Assembly: GCA_039105265.1 (NCBI GenBank)
Contig: JAPFFF010000003.1
Location: 3,596,001-3,660,000 of the forward strand
Origin: Tritrichomonas musculus
Taxonomy: Eukaryota; Parabasalia; Tritrichomonadida; Tritrichomonadidae
Direction of reading: 5' to 3'
Length of the DNA stretch: 64,000 bases
The position numbers were made by a program, and so were the translations under genes. Below, piece after piece: positions 8,789 to 19,117 of this stretch. Each line of letters begins with the position of its first letter. Within the stretch, counting starts at the first letter, position 1. The notes under the pieces were generated by a model, which was given only the letters and a program-made list of their open reading frames with translations, made no database searches and was not told the origin of the DNA.

Positions 8789-11578
8789 TTAAGGTAAAAA
8801 ATCAAATCCAGTAACAATTTTTGTTTTTGCTCTCACTTTGCGCAATAAGGAAGCAATGTGAGGAGGGTAGGAAAAAAGGCGTCTATTAGTTCGGGGATCT
8901 CCTGAAAGCCATGAGAGGTGGGACATATTTTTGGAAAATTCGTGGAGGCATCTTTTATCATCTTCACTCTTCGAATTAAAGTAGTAAGAAATCCTGTACG
9001 TAGGCTGATTTGGAGATGAAACGTAGCAACTGCATTTAGGAACAGCTGCAATATAAGTTGGGGGTTCTGTTAATTCAACATCATCAAAAATAATAATATC
9101 ATCATCAATTTTTGTATTGACAATAATTTGAATTTGAGGCGTAGGTATAATAGAAAAAATAGAAAATGGCTGACGACAACGACTGAATAATGATATAGCT
9201 TGATTCACTAAATCTTCTGGTGGAGATTCTAAAAGAATCGAAAAAGTTATCTCAACAGTGATTTCACTCAGAAATTCAGTTATTTTAAGAATTAAGCTAC
9301 AAATGCTTTGCAGAGATTGATTTGGAAAATTATGTGATACTGATCCAATATCATCTACCCAAGAAGCAATTTTACTAATCGGATCCCAAGCAATATGGAG
9401 AGTCAATCCAGAATGCAAAGGCTTTCTTGCTAGCAAATAAGGATGGAGATATCTGTATCCAAAAAACAAAGATGCAGGAACAGGTGGAGCAATATCTATC
9501 ATTCCAAAAGGAAAAGGATGAAATAATCTTATTCTCGAGTAAGTCGTAAAAGCTATATGATCAATTTCTGATTGCTTCATTTTTATTATTTGATCGATTG
9601 ATATATAAGAACATATTGAATGAGATGTTAAATTCATCTCAAAGTAATTAGGACAAACCACAAAAGATATAATAGGATACTGCTGAAATTCACTTAATGT
9701 TTGAGGTTTTATACTATTTTTGTTCGTTTCAAAGAAATTATTGGTTTTTTCATGAAAATTATCTAATGTCGTTTCTATGAAAGCGTCTCCCTTTGGATAT
9801 GGCTTTAAAACACCTAATTCATGTAGTGTAAAAGAAGCTTGTAAAGCATCAAAAAAGTCATTGACTCTATTTTTTTCTTTGAAATCAACAATAAAAACAA
9901 CAAAATTTGCCATTTTCTTTCCACATATTGGAAAGTAATGACAGTTTTTCCAATCTTCAAAAATTGTTGTCGGATTCGCATCTCGAACAATTCCATTTCC
10001 ATTGACCAGTACAGTTGGATGATTCAAATATTCAATATTTTGAAGATCAGAAAAAAGCGCAAAACATTGCCCACTTTTAGGCGGCTCTGATTTGCAGAGC
10101 GGAAGTTCGAACTGGAAAAAAGAAATGAAAGATGAAGTTGGCAAGATTAGATCAACATCATTTGTCGAAAATTCTTTTATTCTTTTAAATGTTTTTAAGA
10201 GTGCTTTCCGCGCTTTTTTATCACTGATTTCTTCCAAAATTATCGAAAAAAAAGTAACATCTGGATATTCAAAATAACTTTCTTTTGAATCAAAAAAATC
10301 GATTCTTGAATTCCCAATGATATCTTTTTTCTTCTTTCGTTTTACTTTTGACTTATTGCCACTATCGTTTTGATTTATTGTATCTTCTTCGTATTCATAA
10401 TCATATTCATTTAAATTGCAATTTTCATCATTATCGATTAAATTCGAATTTTTCTGATAATGGTTTTGAAAAAAATCTCCAAATGATTGATCATTAAAAG
10501 TATAAAATTCTGTTGTGTTGAAATTAAAAAAAGATGATTGTTGAACATGCGCTTGATTTTGATTTTGATTGGAAGTAAAATTCATTTCATGATTCTGCTG
10601 ATCGGAATATGAACTTTTATTAATACTGTTCCAATCTTGTACATTCAAATTATTTGTCATTTGACTTCCTTGAATAAACTCCAATTTTCCTTTATCATTT
10701 TGAATTTCTTCGGTAGGGGCTGGTCTCAGCTTTGAAAGGTATAATGATGTTTTTGTTAGTAATACATAATGAAAGTCTTTATTAATTTTTCTTGTAATTA
10801 TATTTCTATCAGCATTTTTTAAAGTTGCAATATAATTAATATTTTTTGAATGATTAAAATTTATATCATTATTACTAAAAAATAAAAAATTTTCAGGACC
10901 GTCATTATCTGAATCATCATTATCAAATCTGTTTGATAATTGCTCTTCGATTTTTTCAACAAAGAATGGATGACTATACGGTTCAACAAAAATATATGAA
11001 TGTATTTCAAGCGGTATTGGCGGGTCAACAATAGCTCCATTTAACTCTGAGGTTATAATTCGAATATGAATTTCATTTTTACGAAGAACTGGAATTGGGC
11101 GAAATACAAACGGGTCGGAAAATTTTTCTGTATAGGAAAACAATAAAAACGAAGTAAAATAAAAAGGATTTTGCTTTCTATAATAATAAAAATAATAAAG
11201 AACAAGTGAAAGTTGAAAATGATTCAAAAAATCTTTGTGTAAATGATGTACATTAATACTGATAATAAAATCTGATCTCTGAGCCCATTTAGGCAATTGA
11301 AAATCATCGAACTTCAAAAAGAAATCATAAACAATAATAACAGGCTGCTCTTTTGAATCTGCAAAATAAAGCGAATAGTCAGGCGATTTGTCAAAAAATA
11401 TGCAAGGAGTACCAAAATAACATATTTGGTGGGATAATAAAAGAAGTCTTTTTTTACTATCATCATCTATTATTTTAGCGTGACTTGTATTTTGTATATG
11501 ATTTGAAATGAAGCTTATTTGAGTAATTCGGATTGATTGCATTCCTTGAAGATTTAAATTCCATTTCGCCTGCTCCAT
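8789..11578 (-). CDS. MED13: MED13-like Mediator kinase-module subunit
   Basis: A 929-residue protein from the ATG at 11578. The C-terminal third carries the layout of MED13. A strand with LTLHIAWDPISKIASWVDD corresponds to the MED13 'LHVAYT...W.VASWTD..GE' block. Next come a segment ending PFSIFSIIPTPQIQIIV, where MED13 has its 'LS.LSVEP' strand, and an acidic DDDIIIFDD insert. The terminal block NMSHLSWLSGDPRTNRRLF matches the 'ALSWLT..P....R...P.H' ending. The N-terminus begins with a short LNLQGMQSIRITQISF strand like the MED13 start. The middle (about 330-450) is Asn/Gln-rich and disordered, with a KVKRKKKKD basic patch. MED13 links the CDK8 module to core Mediator in the nucleus and represses or tunes RNA polymerase II transcription. 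At 929 residues it is much shorter than animal MED13 (about 2000). Confidence 0.65.
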   Translation of the reverse strand: MEQAKWNLNLQGMQSIRITQISFISNHIQNTSHAKIIDDDSKKRLLLLSHQICYFGTPCIFFDKSPDYSLYFADSKEQPVIIVYDFFLKFDDFQLPKWAQRSDFIISINVHHLHKDFLNHFQLSLVLYYFYYYRKQNPFYFTSFLLFSYTEKFSDPFVFRPIPVLRKNEIHIRIITSELNGAIVDPPIPLEIHSYIFVEPYSHPFFVEKIEEQLSNRFDNDDSDNDGPENFLFFSNNDINFNHSKNINYIATLKNADRNIITRKINKDFHYVLLTKTSLYLSKLRPAPTEEIQNDKGKLEFIQGSQMTNNLNVQDWNSINKSSYSDQQNHEMNFTSNQNQNQAHVQQSSFFNFNTTEFYTFNDQSFGDFFQNHYQKNSNLIDNDENCNLNEYDYEYEEDTINQNDSGNKSKVKRKKKKDIIGNSRIDFFDSKESYFEYPDVTFFSIILEEISDKKARKALLKTFKRIKEFSTNDVDLILPTSSFISFFQFELPLCKSEPPKSGQCFALFSDLQNIEYLNHPTVLVNGNGIVRDANPTTIFEDWKNCHYFPICGKKMANFVVFIVDFKEKNRVNDFFDALQASFTLHELGVLKPYPKGDAFIETTLDNFHEKTNNFFETNKNSIKPQTLSEFQQYPIISFVVCPNYFEMNLTSHSICSYISIDQIIKMKQSEIDHIAFTTYSRIRLFHPFPFGMIDIAPPVPASLFFGYRYLHPYLLARKPLHSGLTLHIAWDPISKIASWVDDIGSVSHNFPNQSLQSICSLILKITEFLSEITVEITFSILLESPPEDLVNQAISLFSRCRQPFSIFSIIPTPQIQIIVNTKIDDDIIIFDDVELTEPPTYIAAVPKCSCYVSSPNQPTYRISYYFNSKSEDDKRCLHEFSKNMSHLSWLSGDPRTNRRLFSYPPHIASLLRKVRAKTKIVTGFDFLP

Positions 11579-12073
11579 TTTGAATTAAAATTGAAAGAAG
11601 TCTCAGAATTTCATCAATTTGATAGATTTTATTCTTGCCGTTTATTTTTATAAATAAAATATAATATTTTGATGGTATTTTGATTTTTGATAAATATATT
11701 TGATATTACAAAAATGTCTCATTTTTGAAATTTCATATTTGTTAAAATTAAATTTACAATTCATTTATTATTCTGAAAATGAAACAATATCAATTATATA
11801 ATATTGAAAGGATTTTAAAATTAATTTGAAATAGCTTTAATAAAAAATTCAAATAGCTTTCAAACTCCTATGAAAAAAATGTGAAGAATAAGAGAATTCA
11901 AAAGGTATAATTCAAAACATATTATCATCCTGTTGTAAATATTTACTAGAAAAATGATTATTAATACAATTATATTTTAATTTATATTTCTTTTATAATA
12001 TTTTTATTTATCATATTTATATTAAAAAAACTTATAGGCCAATTATTACACCTATACGATTATTATCAAATTT
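11579..12073. other. Divergent intergenic region
   Basis: About 495 bp of AT-rich DNA between divergent genes, so it must hold both promoters. No clear initiator, RNA gene or ORF is seen. Confidence 0.5.
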
Positions 12074-15040
12074 ATGAAAAAACGAAATGAGATAACAATC
12101 GAATATTTGTCTAGCTTAAATCCAATATTCAAGTTACCTAATGTGAAAATCTATGTATGTGAAGCAGTTGAACTAATTCTTAACTCTTCTAAAGGAGAAA
12201 AACAACCCCACCTCTTTTTAATCACAACTCCAGGGATCTTTTTATTGAGCAAAAAAATATTTAAAAAAAAGTATTCAATTGCATGCTCAATTCCATTTAT
12301 TGATTTAACTTCGGTTCATGTTTCAAACGAAAATTTATCTTTGAAATCTCAAACAACAACAATTAGAATTTCAACACCTCAAGCAACTAGCTTTGGAACT
12401 CTTGCATATTTTATAAAACAAGTCTTATTTCCAATATCACTATGCCCAATCTCATTGAATCTAGAATCTAGTTCCACGCTTCAATTTGATCCATCCACTT
12501 TTCCATATGAAACACAAGATATATTTTATGAACGCTTTTTATCATGCACGATGAAATATGAAATTAATGATATCCTTCCAATAACATTTCAATGCTTAAA
12601 TCTCTCCAAAAACTATCACAGTGGAATTTTTTCGCTCAAAAAAGATTTATTAACAAACCCTCTTTTTCAGCCATTAATGCTTTCATTAGCTTTCGAGGAG
12701 CAAGCAAAAGAACTTGAAATAAATAATGATATTTCAATTGAAGAATTATTACCTTTATGCATCACATTTTTTTCTTTAAATAAATATATCAAACGCATCA
12801 CTTTTTTAAATCCTGATTTCACAAATGCCGAATCTTCCTTTGAAAAAGTATTTTCATCTTCTCATCTCTTCAAGCCGAAAGAACTATCTTTTAAGTATTG
12901 CAAGTTTACATCAGCAAATTCATCTTTTTTTCGATCTTTATCAAAAATTTGTTCAGAATTTGCAACTTTAGAATTTATTCATTGCACATTTGATAAAATT
13001 GCCATGGATACGTTATTTTATGTTGTTAATGCCAATGATTCACATTTCTTTCATTATATCAAATACCTACACTTCACGGATATTTCAAATGATTGCTATT
13101 TTGCTGATGATATTATCCAAATGTGTCAAAGTAAGTGGCTAAACACCTCTCAATCTTTAAAAGAGATTTATTTATTAAGGTGTGAAGTGGATGCGTCATG
13201 CCTTTTGAAGAATTTCTTGTTTAATGAAACTGGCGTTAATATAATATCATTCAAGCAGTGCCCTTTCAACAACCCAATCATCTCTTATGGAGAGTCAAAA
13301 ACTGATAAAGGCAGCGAGGGTAGTGCAAATGATGCAAAGATGCTTAGTTATGACAATAATAGTGAAGCTAATAAAAGCTGCTTTACAAAATGCGAAGATG
13401 ATTTAAAAGAAAATGGACACAACAGCGCTGGATATATCGACAATGACAATGACACAAACAACAATGACAATGACACAAACAACAATGACAATGACACAAA
13501 CAACAATGACAATGACACAAACAACAATAACAATGACACAAACAACAATGACAATGACACAAACAACAATGACAATGACACAAACAACAATGACAATGAC
13601 ACAAACAACAATAACAATGACACAAACAACAATAACAATGACACAAACAACAATGACAATGACACAAACAACAATGACAATGACACAAACAACAATGACA
13701 ATGACACAAACAACAATGACAATGACACAAACAACAATGACAATGACACAAACAACAATGACAATGACACAAACAACAATGACAATGACACAAACAACAA
13801 TGACAATGACACAAACAACAATGACAATAACACAAACAACAATGACAATAACACAAACAACAATGACAATGACACAAACAACAATGACAATAAAGATTCT
13901 GAATCTGCCATTTCCAACAATGAAGATGCCAGCAGCATCTCAAATAGCGACAGCATCAGCTGCAACTTCATCACATGCGACGACTCGCACGCCATTGTGA
14001 ATCACTTTGCGGATGTCATCGGCCTCCAGTCCAGCGTGCAAACGCACAAGCTCAAAGAGCTTGACCTTGAAGGATGCTCATTTACACGAAATTCAATTTT
14101 GTCACTTTTCACATTTTTGACGAAAGAGCTTATTTCAGTGTCGCGTCTTAATCTTTCATTCATGAAGATTGAAGAAGAAGAATTTGACGGATTCATTGAA
14201 AGAATCAGTGATTTTTCACTTCCGTCACTTAAGATGCTTGCGTTCAATGCAAACATGATGAATTCAAAGCAACTTGCCAAATTTGACGACTTTTTGTTAA
14301 GGCAAAAGAAATTAAAGGCACTTTTTTTAAGCGGCTCAATAACTGTAGATGAAAATAATCTTAAAAGTTTAAAAAGACTTCTTAAAATTATTATTTTAAT
14401 GGACATTAATCAAATTGGCCTCAGAGGTGCTGGAACTTCAAAATTTGATTTCGGCCGTTATTTGGCAAAATTTTTGAAAAATTTAAGTCTTAAGGGAACT
14501 GTCTTATCTCTTGATATAACAAACCAATCGTTAACAGAAGAAGGTATTGAGACTTTAATCTTACTCCTTAATACAACACCAATACAAGAGTTTTATTTTG
14601 ATGGGATATCAACTCCCGATATTCAATATTTTGTAAATTTATGCGAAGAGGTCATTCGAAGCGATCTAAAGTTTTCTGTTTGGCCGTCTAATGAATGTGA
14701 ACGCTTAATGTCATCAATTGAAGATCCAAAAGAAATTGAAAGCATATCACAAATAATCGATCAAATGGAAAATCAATTTCTTTCTAAATTTGGAACAAAA
14801 CAAATTGTATTTGACCTTCTAAAGAGACCTAAAATTGATACCAGTGTGTTTATTGAGAAAAAAAAAACTGAATTATCATATTTTGATTCTGCTATAACTC
14901 ACAGAGAGAAAGAAATTGATGATCTTTATAAGGAATGTGCTGATACTGATAAGTATTTTTATGAAGAACCAATTTTGAAAGTTTTGTCTCAATATGAAAA
15001 AGCAATTTCATTTGAAAAATTGAAAAAATATCCAAAATAA
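12074..15040 (+). CDS. PH-like / leucine-rich-repeat protein with Asn-Asp minisatellite (CARMIL-like)
   Basis: A 988-residue protein. Residues about 20-125 look like a PH-type fold with alternating strands (PHLFLITTPGIFLLSK ... IPFIDLTSVHVS) and a closing helix (TLAYFIKQVLF). From about 165 to 430 and from 655 to 870 there are irregular ribonuclease-inhibitor-type LRRs, for example LKELDLEGCSFT and VSRLNLSFMKI. PH plus LRR is the start of CARMIL/LRRC16 proteins, which bind membranes and regulate actin capping, but no capping-protein-interaction motif is evident. Residues about 455-610 are a tandem DNDTNNN array that interrupts the LRR region. The C-terminus is a charged helical segment (REKEIDDLYKECADTDKYF). 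A generic trichomonad LRR protein is the alternative to CARMIL. Confidence 0.75.
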   Translation: MKKRNEITIEYLSSLNPIFKLPNVKIYVCEAVELILNSSKGEKQPHLFLITTPGIFLLSKKIFKKKYSIACSIPFIDLTSVHVSNENLSLKSQTTTIRISTPQATSFGTLAYFIKQVLFPISLCPISLNLESSSTLQFDPSTFPYETQDIFYERFLSCTMKYEINDILPITFQCLNLSKNYHSGIFSLKKDLLTNPLFQPLMLSLAFEEQAKELEINNDISIEELLPLCITFFSLNKYIKRITFLNPDFTNAESSFEKVFSSSHLFKPKELSFKYCKFTSANSSFFRSLSKICSEFATLEFIHCTFDKIAMDTLFYVVNANDSHFFHYIKYLHFTDISNDCYFADDIIQMCQSKWLNTSQSLKEIYLLRCEVDASCLLKNFLFNETGVNIISFKQCPFNNPIISYGESKTDKGSEGSANDAKMLSYDNNSEANKSCFTKCEDDLKENGHNSAGYIDNDNDTNNNDNDTNNNDNDTNNNDNDTNNNNNDTNNNDNDTNNNDNDTNNNDNDTNNNNNDTNNNNNDTNNNDNDTNNNDNDTNNNDNDTNNNDNDTNNNDNDTNNNDNDTNNNDNDTNNNDNDTNNNDNNTNNNDNNTNNNDNDTNNNDNKDSESAISNNEDASSISNSDSISCNFITCDDSHAIVNHFADVIGLQSSVQTHKLKELDLEGCSFTRNSILSLFTFLTKELISVSRLNLSFMKIEEEEFDGFIERISDFSLPSLKMLAFNANMMNSKQLAKFDDFLLRQKKLKALFLSGSITVDENNLKSLKRLLKIIILMDINQIGLRGAGTSKFDFGRYLAKFLKNLSLKGTVLSLDITNQSLTEEGIETLILLLNTTPIQEFYFDGISTPDIQYFVNLCEEVIRSDLKFSVWPSNECERLMSSIEDPKEIESISQIIDQMENQFLSKFGTKQIVFDLLKRPKIDTSVFIEKKKTELSYFDSAITHREKEIDDLYKECADTDKYFYEEPILKVLSQYEKAISFEKLKKYPK
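13436..13890. repeat. 21-bp coding minisatellite, about 21 copies
   Basis: The unit GAC AAT GAC ACA AAC AAC AAT encodes DNDTNNN. I count 21 Thr-containing units. Variation is confined to GAC/AAC switches (NNDT at units 5, 9 and 10; DNNT at units 19 and 20), suggesting recent expansion by replication slippage. The unit length is a multiple of three, so copy-number change keeps the host frame. At least two antisense frames and one other sense frame are also stop-free through the array. Confidence 0.95.
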
Positions 15041-15712
15041 TATATATTTGTTATTAATATTAATAAACATTCATAATCATTATTTCTTGAACGTTTATTT
15101 ACCTTTATTATAATAAATATGTATTTTTGTATTTACATCTTTATTTATAAATAAAAATTGCTGGTTTGATGACTTGTAGTGAAACTAGAACGAAGATTGT
15201 GGTTATTACTATTATTGTTGTATCATCTTTGAAATACTAAGAGAACGAATCCATTAATCTAGAAATGCCAAAAACACAAATATTTGTAATTCCATGATTA
15301 TCATTTAGATTATTTGATGGTTTTTAAAATCTCTATGAATGAACATATTTTATTTTAAATATTTTTTCTATGTCCTTTTGCAAAAAGATATTTTCATTGA
15401 TTAAGAAAATGTCAGAAAATTTCAATATATTTGGATATTTGAAGTAAATTTATGATCTCATATTCATTAAAGAAACTTTGAAGATTCAAATGCTCGGATC
15501 TTTGATAACCATTTCTTTCAATGCATGTAGCTTTTTCAAAAAAAAAAAAAAAAAAAAATGTCTTCAAAAAAAATTGCAATTTGCGCAAACAGTGTGAAAA
15601 CCCAAATATCAATATCGCAAGCAGGTGAATAAAAATGTTATAGAAATTGGTTTCTTCAAGGGGAAAAAAAAAAAAAAAAAGATGATAGCTTTTCCACAAT
15701 CTCCAATTTCTT

Positions 15713-15746
<34 letters not shown>

Positions 15747-15749
15747 CAA

Positions 15750-16180
15750 GATTATAAATTTCATCTCCTCCTTAGAATTTTTAAGATGTTTGTTTGAAAT
15801 GTCTGTTTTTGTGATGTTTGATTTGAGTTTGCTTTTTGTAAATTTTTGATTTCATTTTCAAAATTGTGAATTTTGTGGTTCATTTTGGTTGTTTTCTTTG
15901 ATTATAACAAAAAATTCATCATCAAATAATTGATTTCATTTTTCGGTGTGATTAATCGCTTCTTTCATTTGAGATTTTTCTTTTTTATTATTATTTTTTG
16001 ACGGTTTTCATTATCAAATTTGAGAATTGTTTTTTTTTTCAACTTGATTGCTTCTTTCAGTTGAAAGTTTTCAATTTCAGGTTTGTGATTTTTGTCTTCA
16101 GCTTTTGTAATTGAAGGTTTTTCTTTTTTTTTAATTTGGCATTTTCAACATCAAGTTAACGATTTTTATCTTAATTTGAA
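15750..16180 (-). pseudogene. Decayed coiled-coil gene fragment
   Basis: On the minus strand, successive short open stretches in different frames read as heptad-like Leu/Lys/Glu/Asn helix. Examples are VENAKLKKKKNLQLQKLK, then ENFQLKEAIKLKKK, then QNSQFENEIKNLQKANSNQ. Stops and frame changes separate them, several at A-runs. The composition is unlike the surrounding random AT spacer and like long coiled-coil proteins common in trichomonads. No intact start or stop can be assigned and the boundaries are approximate. Confidence 0.45.
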
Positions 16181-17015
16181 TATAATGAATATTTTTGAAT
16201 TCAAATGTTATTATTGTTGAGATTATTATTTATGCGTGTTAGTAATTATCGTACAATTTCTATATGGTTCTTTTCTTTAGCGTAAATTAATTCCGTATTA
16301 GATGATTAGGTTAAAATTTCAAAGGGAATTTAAATTGTATAAATAAAAGTAAAATTGTAATTCGATAAATATTTGAATTCAAATATTTATGATGCTGGAA
16401 TCAATATCTTTGTGTGTCAATTTGCAAACAATTTATGAATAGCATTGCGGTTAAAATAAATGCTATATTTTTTAAATCCTCGTAGTAGTTTCCATTAGTA
16501 ATTGTAAACATTAGTATTGATAGAATTGAAATTCTTGAAAAAAAAAAAAAAAAAAAATGTCGTTGAAGTTCGCATCTATTTTCTTGCTAGAAAGGAGTTT
16601 TTCTAACTGATTTGGTATCTCCACTTTCTGGTTAAGTGAGAAGTTTTTGGCTTTTAGCAAAGTGAAATGAAGGAAAAAGCAAAGAAATATAAAAATTAAT
16701 GAAATATGCTAGATTTTATAAAAAATAAATGTAAAATAAACTTATATATTAATATTTTATAACAAATATCAATTTTGTTGAGTATTTATGATGTTTATTT
16801 AAAAGATAATATCAATATTTATTTTTAAGAAATCTAATTGAATATTTTCTTTTCATCAGAAATAATATATTCAATTAATCTTGGCATATATATTAGTTTT
16901 TTGAAATTTTTCACTTTAATAAAATAAAATAATCCATCAATAATGTTAAAATATTTGATAAATATAAAAATAATGTATCAAAATCTTATTTGTACTTTAA
17001 ATCTTTCAAAAAGTT

Positions 17016-17021
17016 TCATTT
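17016..17021 (+). promoter_or_regulatory. Trichomonad-type initiator (Inr)
   Basis: TCATTT matches TCA(+1)-Py-(T/A). The inferred +1 A at 17018 lies 12 nt before the ATG of the Cwc21-like gene, the usual spacing in Trichomonas. Confidence 0.4.
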
Positions 17022-17029
17022 TTTAAAAA

Positions 17030-17404
17030 ATGTATAATGGAATTGGTGTTCAAACTCCACGTGGAACAGGAACAAGTGGCTATATTGAAACAAGTCTGGT
17101 TTCTTTAAAACCTCCTCCGATGAGAGCTCCTAAAACTCAGAAATTAGTAGCAAAACAATCAAAATCTCTTGAAGATCATAACAGAAGAAGAAGAATAGAA
17201 CTGTCATGTATAAAGCTTCGCCAAAAATTAGAAAAATCAAAAATGACAAAAGAAGATATTGATGCTGCTATTAAGAAATATCGTAAAAAGCTTTTAAACC
17301 CAAATCCAACTAATGCAGATAATAAAGGTGATGAAAGACAGAATAACAGCAATGAATCCGAAGAAAACCAACAGCAAGCAGAACTCTCAGATAATGAAGA
17401 TTAG
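17030..17404 (+). CDS. CWC21: Cwc21/SRRM2-type spliceosome protein (cwf21 domain)
   Basis: A 124-residue protein beginning MYNGIGVQTPRGTGTSGYIE, nearly the diagnostic N-terminus of the Cwc21/SRRM2 family (MYNGIGLxTPRGSGTNGY). Residues about 48-93 form the cwf21 helix pair: DHNRRRRIELSCIKLRQKLE, then KSKMTKEDIDAAIKKYRKKL. A short acidic Gln/Asn-rich tail follows. In yeast and animals this protein binds Prp8 and Snu114 in the activated spliceosome and stabilises the active site. The length is close to yeast Cwc21 (135 residues) with no RS extension. Its presence implies a working spliceosome although no intron is recognisable in this window. Confidence 0.92.
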   Translation: MYNGIGVQTPRGTGTSGYIETSLVSLKPPPMRAPKTQKLVAKQSKSLEDHNRRRRIELSCIKLRQKLEKSKMTKEDIDAAIKKYRKKLLNPNPTNADNKGDERQNNSNESEENQQQAELSDNED

Positions 17405-17800
17405 ATCCATTTTAATTAGCATATCCATATTTTATAAGAATTATATTTATATATCAAATGTTATATTTTTTTCCTAAAGTATATAAATTATATTTTATGC
17501 AAATTTTAATTCTAACATATTTCTATGTTGTTAACTAACATTTGTACTTTTATTTTCTTTTAATGCGAATAACAAGCTAACATAATACAGCAATGTTCTA
17601 AAACAATCATCTTTAACAAATTAATATTATTTTTTTATATATGGTATCATTTTTATTAGTCATAACTTGTATGTTTAATTATATCATCGATGTTCTCATC
17701 AGTGAGAAGCATTAATGCTGAAACAAATCTTAAATTATCCAAATAGAATTAAAATGAAACCATGCTCACTAATTAATACAAAAAAGTGGCAAAATCCAAA
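17405..17800. other. Spacer and 5' region of the beta-barrel gene
   Basis: About 400 bp of AT-rich DNA. TCACTA at 17766-17771 fits the initiator pattern but would give a 33-nt 5' UTR to the ATG at 17801, longer than typical. Nothing else is seen. Confidence 0.4.
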
Positions 17801-18757
17801 ATGGAAGCAAAATCTATACTCGGTCATAAAATTTCAGATTTCAACACAAAAGAAACATTTAAATTCCGTTGTATTTCGCCAGGATCTGATCTTACGATAT
17901 ATGTAAAAGAATTTGGACTTGAAAAATTTAAATCTTCTTTAAAAATGAATTGTTATGGAAAATATGGAAAATGTGAAGCTCTATCAGATGATGAAAATAC
18001 ATCTCTCACTTTCTCTCCAGCAATTTTAGCGCCATACTTATCTTTTCATTTATGCCCCTCAAAGCAATTTTTACCTTCAATAATTGGTAAATATTCATGC
18101 AAAATTTCTCCTCACGTTTTGGCTGCTGGGAATTTTAAATATATACTTGGGAACTTCCTACCTCTTGTCAATTTTGGACTAAATTATAAACTTACTTATT
18201 TTGGATCACAACTTCAAGCAAACTTTATTCCTTCAGACGAAAAGTATAATGTTAATGTATTTGGAGATATTTATGTCACAGATGAAGTTTATCGTGCAAA
18301 CCTTTCTTTTGATATTAAATCTTTCCCTGAAACTACAATTGGCCTTCATCTATCAAATAGAAATATTTATCTTGGATTTCTTGTAGATAATAAACTTCGC
18401 ACGACTGCCCACTTTTTCAATGAGTTTAAATATAAGGACATCAACTTTGGGCTTCAAACTACAGTTCAAAAGGAACCAAATGGACCTTTTACAAAAAAAG
18501 CTTCATTTGGTTTCAGAAAGCCAACCCAATTTGGATATTATGGATTAGCGGTTAAAACTCCAAATATTATGTCAGCTAAGATTAAATATATGGCCACAGA
18601 GAGATGCGAACTATCAGGTGTCTTAAAAGTTTCAAACTTCCAATTTGATGATCCGCATTTAGGAGTTTCCATTTGTGTCTTCCCCGAAAATAAAATGGAA
18701 GTAAATCCTAAAAATCTACCAAATATATGCAAGCCACTTCCAAATACATATTTTTAA
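17801..18757 (+). CDS. Porin-3-like beta-barrel (VDAC/Tom40-type), probably hydrogenosomal
   Basis: A 318-residue protein. The first ATG is at 17801; five upstream in-frame codons begin with GTG and are unlikely to be translated. After a short N-terminal segment the whole protein is alternating hydrophobic/polar strands of 8-12 residues with short turns, for example FKSSLKMNCYGKYG, VNFGLNYKLTYFG, DINFGLQTTVQ and SAKIKYMATERCELSGVLKV. That pattern fits a 19-strand mitochondrial porin fold, and the length fits VDAC or Tom40 (280-350). No cleavable signal or helical membrane segment is seen. In parabasalids such barrels sit in the hydrogenosome outer membrane as metabolite pores or protein-import channels. 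VDAC versus Tom40 cannot be decided here. Confidence 0.6.
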   Translation: MEAKSILGHKISDFNTKETFKFRCISPGSDLTIYVKEFGLEKFKSSLKMNCYGKYGKCEALSDDENTSLTFSPAILAPYLSFHLCPSKQFLPSIIGKYSCKISPHVLAAGNFKYILGNFLPLVNFGLNYKLTYFGSQLQANFIPSDEKYNVNVFGDIYVTDEVYRANLSFDIKSFPETTIGLHLSNRNIYLGFLVDNKLRTTAHFFNEFKYKDINFGLQTTVQKEPNGPFTKKASFGFRKPTQFGYYGLAVKTPNIMSAKIKYMATERCELSGVLKVSNFQFDDPHLGVSICVFPENKMEVNPKNLPNICKPLPNTYF

Positions 18758-19117
18758 TTTGATTCCAAATTTTAAACTTACATAGCTAATATTAATTATT
18801 CAAAAATTATTATTAATTATTCAATACATATATATTTATTTACTATTAAACTATTTTCTGTTCACAACTCAGAATATTAATAATAAATAAATTAATTGTT
18901 TGTTTCTTAAATTTATATCATTTTTATAGAGAGAATTAATTTTTTTGAAAAATCATATATTTCCATCTATATTGCGTGTACAAGCAATTCCTCATACATA
19001 ATATCATTTTTTCTCAAAAAAAAAAAAATATTGATTTTTAACTAATTATATTCCATTAAAAATAATAAAATTAAGCAAGTATGACTAATAATATATTTAA
19101 TATATACACACAATATT
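18758..19117. other. Convergent 3' spacer
   Basis: About 360 bp between convergent gene ends, AT-rich with an A-run around 19020. No feature is recognised. Confidence 0.5.

Larger units (their letters stand above)
15041..17029. other. 2-kb spacer with homopolymer tracts and a coiled-coil relic
   Basis: It holds A20 (15539-15558), A17 (15664-15680), T32 (15715-15746) and A20 (16538-16557) tracts and a probable pseudogene (15750-16180, minus). The remainder is AT-rich with no gene seen. Confidence 0.6.

Noticed and set aside
13348-14000. Long open frames antisense to and out of frame with the DNDTNNN array (Leu/Val/Ser-rich and His/Cys-rich)
   Set aside because: They are open only because the 21-bp unit lacks stops in those frames; the sense LRR frame is continuous and folded on both sides.
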